From Streptacidiphilus neutrinimicus (GTDB taxonomy: Bacteria > Actinomycetota > Actinomycetes > Streptomycetales > Streptomycetaceae), in the NCBI RefSeq assembly GCF_000787815.1, contig NZ_BBPO01000047.1:1-58614 (forward strand): DNA of 58,614 bases. Direction: 5' to 3'. A program made the position numbers and the translations under genes. Positions 54,253 to 58,614 of the stretch are shown here, piece by piece (the stretch's first letter is position 1; each line of letters begins with the position of its first letter). The notes beneath the pieces are model-generated. The model worked only from the letters and a program-made list of their open reading frames with translations. It searched no databases and had not been told where the DNA came from.

Positions 54253-54501
54253 TCAGGCCCGTTTGCGCGAGGGACTCTCGTCCACGTCCTCGTCGTCGTC
54301 CACGTCGTTGTATAGCTGTGCGTACGAGGCGTACGGATCGTCGTCCTCGTCCTCGTCGTCGAACGGCTCCGGATTGACCGTGTCGTTCGTATCCGACACG
54401 CCCAGCTCATTAGCCAGGCGTGACGCGTCGAAGCCGCCGCTGTTGTACTTCAGCTGGCGGGCGACCTTTGTCTGCTTGGCCTTGGCCCGGCCGCGCCCCA
54501 T
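54253..54501 (-). CDS. DUF3073 family protein
   Basis: An 82-residue small protein starting MGRGRAKAKQTKVARQLKY, very basic at the N-terminus, followed by FDASRLANELG and a strongly acidic C-terminal half (DDEDEDDDPYASYAQLYND). This is the actinobacterial DUF3073 family. The charge split suggests nucleic-acid or protein binding; function unknown. ATG 54501. Confidence 0.9.
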   Translation of the reverse strand: MGRGRAKAKQTKVARQLKYNSGGFDASRLANELGVSDTNDTVNPEPFDDEDEDDDPYASYAQLYNDVDDDEDVDESPSRKRA

Positions 54502-54865
54502 GGCTCGACCCCCTCAACGACGGAGCCTCTGGCTCCGAGTCTTGTCACGCGTTCATGATTCGGAACGGCTCCTCGCCGAAGATGAGAGAGCCGGTCCTTA
54601 GAGCAACAACGGTACCTGCTTACAGCGCCGTACGGTACGCCGCCTGTGCGACGTGGCGCACGCCACCCCGGGTTGTGACCATATTGATGCAGGTCAGAGC
54701 CGTAAAAAGGGCGATGAGCGGCGGTGTGGACCGCGTGCCCCAAGTGACCGTTCCGACACGATTGTCCCCCGTACGGGCAAGGGGTATCCCCCGGACGGGG
54801 GCTTCAGGTGAGAACGCCGTTCCCGTCCGGGGGTATCCCTTCACCGGGATTCGTGACGCCGTGAG
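54502..54865 (+). other. Gap between DUF3073 and vdh
   Basis: No gene seen in 364 bp. It holds the DUF3073 upstream region and, at 54779-54841, a long inverted repeat downstream of vdh. Confidence 0.6.
54779..54841 (-). terminator. Long inverted repeat after vdh (terminator candidate)
   Basis: Perfect 12-bp core CCCCCGGACGGG (54788-54799) and CCCGTCCGGGGG (54822-54833), flanked by GGGGTATC and GTATCCCTT so that each arm carries a near-palindromic GGGTATCCC. The loop is 22 nt. It begins 25 bp beyond the vdh stop. It may end vdh transcription; no T run follows on the minus strand. Confidence 0.6.
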
Positions 54866-55993
54866 TCAGCGCGAACGCGGCAGCAGGATCGTCCGGAGGC
54901 GGCCGACCTCGGCCATCCGGCGCTCGGCGAGCCGGTCCGCGGCGACGGCCGGCGGGACGCCGTCCGAGTCGGCGAGGGCGAAGATCTCCAGAGTGGTGTC
55001 GAAGATCTTCGACGCCTTGGCCTTGGCCCGGTCGAAGTTGAAGCCCTCGATCTCGTCCGCCACCTGAATCACGCCACCGGCGTTGATCACGTAGTCGGGC
55101 GCGTAGAGGATGCCGCGGTCGGCGAGGTCCTTCTCGACGCCGGGGTGCGCCAGCTGGTTGTTCGCGGCGCCGGCGACGATCTTCGCGGTCAGGGCCGGGA
55201 CCGTCACGTCGTTCAGCGCGCCGCCGAGCGCGCAGGGGGCGTAGACGTCCAGGTCGGCGCGGATCAGGGCGTCGGTGTCGGCGGCGACCTCGACGCCCGG
55301 GTGCGCGGCGCGCACGCGGTTGACCGCGTCCTCGCGCACGTCGGTCACGACGACCTGCGCGCCGTCCTCGATCAGGTGCTCGACCAGGTAGTGGCCGACC
55401 TTGCCGATGCCGGCCACGCCGACGCGACGGCCCTCGAGGGAGGGGGAGCCCCACTTGTGCTGCGCGGCGGCGCGCATGCCCTGGAAGACGCCGAAGGAGG
55501 TGAGGACGGAGGAGTCGCCCGCGCCGCCGTACTCGGGGGAGCGGCCGGTCACGAAGTCGCACTCGCGGGCGATGACGTCCATGTCGGCGACGAAGGTGCC
55601 CACGTCGCAGGCGGTGACGTAGCGGCCGCCGAGGGACTGCACGAAGCGGCCGTAGGCGCGCAGCAGCGCCTCGGTCTTGATCTTGTTCGGGTCGCCGATG
55701 ATGACGGCCTTGCCGCCGCCGAGGTCGAGCCCGGCCATGGCGTTCTTGTAGGACATGCCGCGGGAGAGGTTGAGGGCGTCCTGGACGGCCTCTTCCTCGG
55801 TCGCGTAGGGGTGGAACCTGGTGCCGCCGAGGGCGGGGCCCAGGGCGGTGGAGTGGATCGCGATGACGGCCTTCAGGCCGGTGTCGCGGTCGTGGCACAG
55901 GACGACCTGCTCATGGCTGTCGCCGGGCGCCGCATCGGGGTCGTTCGCGAAGATCCGGCGCAGTACGCCGGAACGCTCACTGACATCAGTCAC
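54866..55993 (-). CDS. vdh: Valine (branched-chain amino acid) dehydrogenase
   Basis: A 375-residue NAD+-dependent Glu/Leu/Phe/Val dehydrogenase, deaminating valine and relatives to 2-oxo acids. Signatures are [19 protein letters not shown], the catalytic-lysine region [15 protein letters not shown], the Rossmann motif [17 protein letters not shown], and [17 protein letters not shown] 55993 follows GGAG and gives [11 protein letters not shown]. In Streptomyces this gene supplies acyl-CoA precursors for polyketides. Its place beside purFM and bldC is conserved. Confidence 0.93.
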   Translation of the reverse strand: MTDVSERSGVLRRIFANDPDAAPGDSHEQVVLCHDRDTGLKAVIAIHSTALGPALGGTRFHPYATEEEAVQDALNLSRGMSYKNAMAGLDLGGGKAVIIGDPNKIKTEALLRAYGRFVQSLGGRYVTACDVGTFVADMDVIARECDFVTGRSPEYGGAGDSSVLTSFGVFQGMRAAAQHKWGSPSLEGRRVGVAGIGKVGHYLVEHLIEDGAQVVVTDVREDAVNRVRAAHPGVEVAADTDALIRADLDVYAPCALGGALNDVTVPALTAKIVAGAANNQLAHPGVEKDLADRGILYAPDYVINAGGVIQVADEIEGFNFDRAKAKASKIFDTTLEIFALADSDGVPPAVAADRLAERRMAEVGRLRTILLPRSR

Positions 55994-56305
55994 GGTGGTG
56001 ACTCCATTGTCGACTGGCGTCCGCTTGCTGTGGTGCGGACGTTCTGTCTGAAGCGTAGGACGGCCGCCCGGCAGTGCGGTACGGGGTCCGGCTGGCGGAC
56101 AGTCGTGCCGTGGTCGCGACCCGGTCGCCGCGCTGCTCGCGGGCCGGTTCGTGCGGTCGGCGGGTGGTCGGCGGGTGGTCGGCGCGGGCTCGACCGCGCC
56201 GCCGGGGCGGTCCCGGCGAGGCAGCGGTCGGCCTCGGGGACGGGCCCGGGAACGGACCCCGTGCTTCCGGGGCGCCGGAGGGGCAGGGCGTGCGACGATG
56301 CCAAG

Positions 56306-57295
56306 GTGCCTACCTTGCGGACCTCGGTGCATCCCCCCTACGCCGCCTACTTGCGCGTCTACGAGCCGCTGGCCGCGTTCGCGGAGCCGGAGCGCTCGTA
56401 CTGGCAGAGCTACGCCGCGGAGGGCCCGAGGCTGACCGCGGTCGACGAGCACCGGGGGCGGCTGGCCGACCTGACCGCCGTACCGCCGCTGGCCGTCCCG
56501 GAGCAGGAGAGCCGCGACGCGTTCGTGCACGAGGCCGACGGCGTCCTCTATCTCTGTCCCTGGCGCACCCGGCTGCGCAGCTGGCTCGCGCTGGCGGAGC
56601 TGCGCGAGGAGCTGCCCGCGCCGTTGCTGGACGCTGCGGTGCCGCCGGTGGTGCGGGCCCAGGCCGAGGCGGACTGGGACAGCTGGCGCACCCGGCACCC
56701 TGACGGCCGCCCGTGGATCCTGACCAGCACCTGGAGCATCCCGGTGCGCTGGTTCCTGCTCTTCGGCGACGAGGAGCGCGAGTACATCCCCTCCCGCTCC
56801 GAGCTTGCCGTCGAGGGCACGGACGGCCACCCCGACGGCCTCCGTGACAGCCGCGGAGAGGGCCAGGACGGCCCTGGGGAGGACGCCTCGGCGGACGGAC
56901 GGGAGGAGGCGGATGCTCGGCAGCAGAACGACGGCGCGAAGCGGCGCCCCGCGCCGGTGCTGCGCTACCGCACGCCGATGGCCCAGGCCCGCCGCCGGGT
57001 GGCTCGCGGCTTCCGGGTGCTGCGCGAGACGCTCGACGCGGGTCCGCTGGTCGACGGCGTCGAGGAGGTCGGGCGCTGGCTGGAGGAGTTCCACCCGCGC
57101 TCGCTGGTCGAGCTGGACTACGGCGGCCTGGTCCACGCGATCCCCGAGCAGGGGCTGGCGGGGGACCGCTCGGCCGAGGAGGTGGCGGAGGGCGTCGCCG
57201 CTCTGCGCGCCGGCGATCCGGTCCGGGCCGGGCGCTGCTACCGCGCGCTGACCGAGCGGTGGCGTCGGGTGCAGGAGCTGCAGTACGCGAACTGA
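56306..57295 (+). CDS. Conserved actinobacterial protein, function unknown
   Basis: A 329-residue soluble protein. The N-half ([70 protein letters not shown]) and C-half ([60 protein letters not shown]) are well conserved in style. They are joined by a low-complexity acidic linker (about 175-225). No known domain. The position between vdh and bldC is conserved in my recollection. GTG 56306 has no SD; GACGAT 6 nt upstream may be a -10. Confidence 0.75.
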   Translation: MPTLRTSVHPPYAAYLRVYEPLAAFAEPERSYWQSYAAEGPRLTAVDEHRGRLADLTAVPPLAVPEQESRDAFVHEADGVLYLCPWRTRLRSWLALAELREELPAPLLDAAVPPVVRAQAEADWDSWRTRHPDGRPWILTSTWSIPVRWFLLFGDEEREYIPSRSELAVEGTDGHPDGLRDSRGEGQDGPGEDASADGREEADARQQNDGAKRRPAPVLRYRTPMAQARRRVARGFRVLRETLDAGPLVDGVEEVGRWLEEFHPRSLVELDYGGLVHAIPEQGLAGDRSAEEVAEGVAALRAGDPVRAGRCYRALTERWRRVQELQYAN

Positions 57296-57970
57296 CCCGG
57301 CTGAGCTGCGAGAGCCCTCTCCGGAGCCGGTCCTGAGGAGCTGTCACCACTCCCAATGGTCACAACAACAGCACAGCTCAGAGGCGGGTCGGCCACGGCC
57401 GATCGGTCTACGCGCGTCCGGCCTTGGCGGAGTTCCGCCACGACGGATCACGCCATGGACGGCCCCCGGACCAGTCGGACATGCGTGGCACCATCTCCTC
57501 AGACGTCACAGGGGTGCTTATCCCGTCTCCACATGGGACCTAGGTCCCAGATCGGGTCAATCCCCCATCAACGTGATGTGACTCACCGTTGACGCGAAGG
57601 TCGCACTGGGTGTCAAAATAGGACAACCAGCCTCACTCAGCACCACTCTGCCCACGCAAGAGTGGTTCTGCGGACATCGGGGGCCTTCGCGGGGGAAGCG
57701 GGGGCTCTTGATGACGTGACGGGGGGTCGCTTTGCGGTGACTGTCCGTTATGACATGGTCCATCGTCATCCGTCGACCTTGGCCCCTCAGGGGTCAATTC
57801 CGCCGGTTTGGCTGATTGGACTGGACGGATGGTGTAGTTGTAGTGCCAAGGACAAGCCGTTCGTCCTATTACCGACTTGGTAGGCGGTGGCCATTTCGGA
57901 CATCGCACACCAAGGTGCAGAATTTCTAGGAAAGAACCGTGTTGGTTCGGTTCTCCCGAGGAGGCCGCTC
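57296..57970 (+). promoter_or_regulatory. 675-bp bldC upstream region
   Basis: No gene seen. It contains a perfect palindrome (57534-57549), several GTGACTCA/TGACGC-like motifs, and AGAACCG-N8-CGGTTCT (57933-57954) immediately before the bldC SD (GAGGAGG, 57958-57964). The length suggests complex control of bldC. Confidence 0.5.
57534..57549 (+). promoter_or_regulatory. Perfect 16-bp palindrome TGGGACCTAGGTCCCA
   Basis: Uninterrupted palindrome, about 430 bp before bldC and 240 bp after the preceding gene. A dimeric regulator site is likely; no matching factor is known to me. Confidence 0.55.
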
Positions 57971-58177
57971 ATGACCGCTCGTACCCCTGATGCCGAACCC
58001 CTGCTGACGCCGGCCGAGGTCGCCACCATGTTCCGCGTTGACCCGAAGACGGTCACTCGCTGGGCCAAGGCTGGCAAGCTCACCTCGATCCGGACGTTGG
58101 GGGGTCACCGCCGCTACCGCGAGGCGGAGGTGCGCGCCCTGCTTGCGGGTATTCCGCAGCAGCGCACGGAGGCCTGA
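57971..58177 (+). CDS. bldC: Developmental regulator BldC
   Basis: A 68-residue MerR-like winged-HTH protein that binds direct repeats head to tail and represses early sporulation genes in Streptomyces. LLTPAEVATMFRVDPKTVTRW forms the HTH and LTSIRTLGGHRRYREAEVRALL the wing and recognition extension. The length and near-whole sequence match the S. coelicolor protein as I remember it. SD GAGGAGG; ATG 57971. A strong terminator follows. Confidence 0.97.
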   Translation: MTARTPDAEPLLTPAEVATMFRVDPKTVTRWAKAGKLTSIRTLGGHRRYREAEVRALLAGIPQQRTEA

Positions 58178-58199
58178 GAGGGCTTCGAGTAACAGCTTG

Positions 58200-58241
58200 G
58201 AACTGCACTGGACTCCGCCGGGTCCGGTGCAGTTCTTTTTT
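58200..58241 (+). terminator. Rho-independent terminator after bldC
   Basis: 14-bp stem (58200-58213 with 58222-58235, one T-G wobble), 8-nt loop, then TTTTTT. Confidence 0.95.
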
Positions 58242-58270
58242 GTTCTTGGAATCCCTTTTCGGGATGTGCA

Positions 58271-58286
58271 ATTTTACATATAAAAT
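58271..58286 (+). promoter_or_regulatory. AT-rich dyad ATTTTA-CATA-TAAAAT
   Basis: Perfect 6-bp inverted repeat in an unusually AT-rich patch (58236-58290) between bldC and tRNA-Asp. It could be a repressor site or an Lsr2-type nucleation point. Confidence 0.4.
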
Positions 58287-58397
58287 GAGCGAGTGCCCCG
58301 ACGTGCCGAACGTGAGCAGTCGTCAAGAAAAGTTAAGTGACTCGCGTCACATGCGTCACATCCCCCACGCGGAACCCACACATCGTGCGGACAAACA

Positions 58398-58431
58398 GAT
58401 CAGCCCGGATCCGATTGGATCCGGGCTGATC
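58398..58431 (-). terminator. Terminator of tRNA-Asp
   Basis: Perfect 15-bp stem (58398-58412 with 58417-58431) and GATT loop, 7 bp beyond the tRNA 3' end. Confidence 0.9.
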
Positions 58432-58438
58432 GTGCAAG

Positions 58439-58512
58439 CGACCCCGACGGGACTTGAACCCGCGACCTCCACCTTGACAGGGTGGCGAGCTAACCAACTG
58501 CTCCACGGGGCC
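58439..58512 (-). tRNA. tRNA-Asp (anticodon GTC)
   Basis: 74 nt without CCA. Acceptor GGCCCCG/CGGGGTC with discriminator G, anticodon stem CCACC/GGTGG and loop CTGTCAA, T arm GCGGGTTCAAGTCCCGT. A -10 candidate TAGAGT lies at 58531-58526 on the minus strand. Confidence 0.95.
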
Positions 58513-58614
58513 TTGTGCGAGTGAGACTCTACTGCATGCCGACCGCCCTGGTCGAATCGCCCTTCGAGTGCCGTTCGGGCCGAGGACCCCAGGTGAGCTG
58601 GGTGGTCGTCAGGA

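Noticed and set aside
58439-58512. tRNA-Asp as an attachment site of an integrated element
   Set aside because: No integrase, excisionase or duplicated tRNA end is visible in the window.
58240-58524. 94-codon frame over tRNA-Asp
   Set aside because: Antisense of a clear tRNA gene and of the bldC terminator; no independent support.

Overview
The window is chromosomal DNA from a high-GC actinobacterium, almost certainly a member of the Streptomycetaceae (Streptomyces, Kitasatospora or Streptacidiphilus). Evidence for this is the developmental regulator BldC at the right end, an Lsr2-like nucleoid protein beside purSQL, an HspR-type operator before clpB, valine dehydrogenase beside purFM, and frequent GTG and TTG starts. 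The order purD, purC, lsr2-like, purSQL, purF, purM, vdh, bldC agrees with what I recall of the Streptomyces core chromosome. That comparison is from memory.

Layout. 1-1930 is a patchwork of gene fragments: a TPR-protein tail, a Nudix hydrolase lacking its usual N-terminus, and remnants of a methyltransferase, a membrane protein and an aminoglycoside-phosphotransferase-like gene. 1935-12400 holds a PPOX-type flavin protein, a lipoprotein, a LURP-one protein, clpB with its operator, a beta-propeller surface protein, a YbjN protein, an L,D-transpeptidase lipoprotein, and a membrane protein coupled to a Ser/Thr kinase. 12500-29470 holds an HTH/DNA-methylase/specificity-like single polypeptide, an aminotransferase, an MFS exporter with a divergent Lrp-type regulator, an FHA protein, DUF2617 plus a membrane aminopropyltransferase, a CoxG-like protein, GalM, pyrE, DedA, fba, DUF3151 and a diacylglycerol-kinase-like protein.

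29500-54240 contains the purine genes in separate blocks: purA, purD, purC, purSQL, purF and purM. Between them lie two GNAT enzymes, a class III aminotransferase and GntR regulator with palindromic operator candidates, a SLATT 2TM protein, a degenerate M48-like membrane protein, a dimethylformamidase-like protein, three tRNA-Gly genes, an Lsr2 paralogue and an ECF41 sigma factor with its carboxymuconolactone-decarboxylase partner. 54250-58614 holds DUF3073, valine dehydrogenase, an unknown conserved protein, bldC and tRNA-Asp.

The most noteworthy item is the third tRNA-Gly (43179-43250, anticodon UCC). It keeps glycine identity elements but has GUGC in place of G-T-Psi-C, A in place of G18 and a bulged T in the T stem. 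These resemble features of the peptidoglycan-dedicated tRNA-Gly of staphylococci. Other points of interest are a methylase-like protein with HPPF instead of NPPF/Y, an M48-like protein without HEXXH, the same hairpin repeat before purC and purM, a hairpin at the predicted 5' end of purA mRNA, a perfect 16-bp palindrome upstream of bldC, and at least ten genes whose predicted -10 box lies 6-8 nt from the start codon (leaderless candidates).
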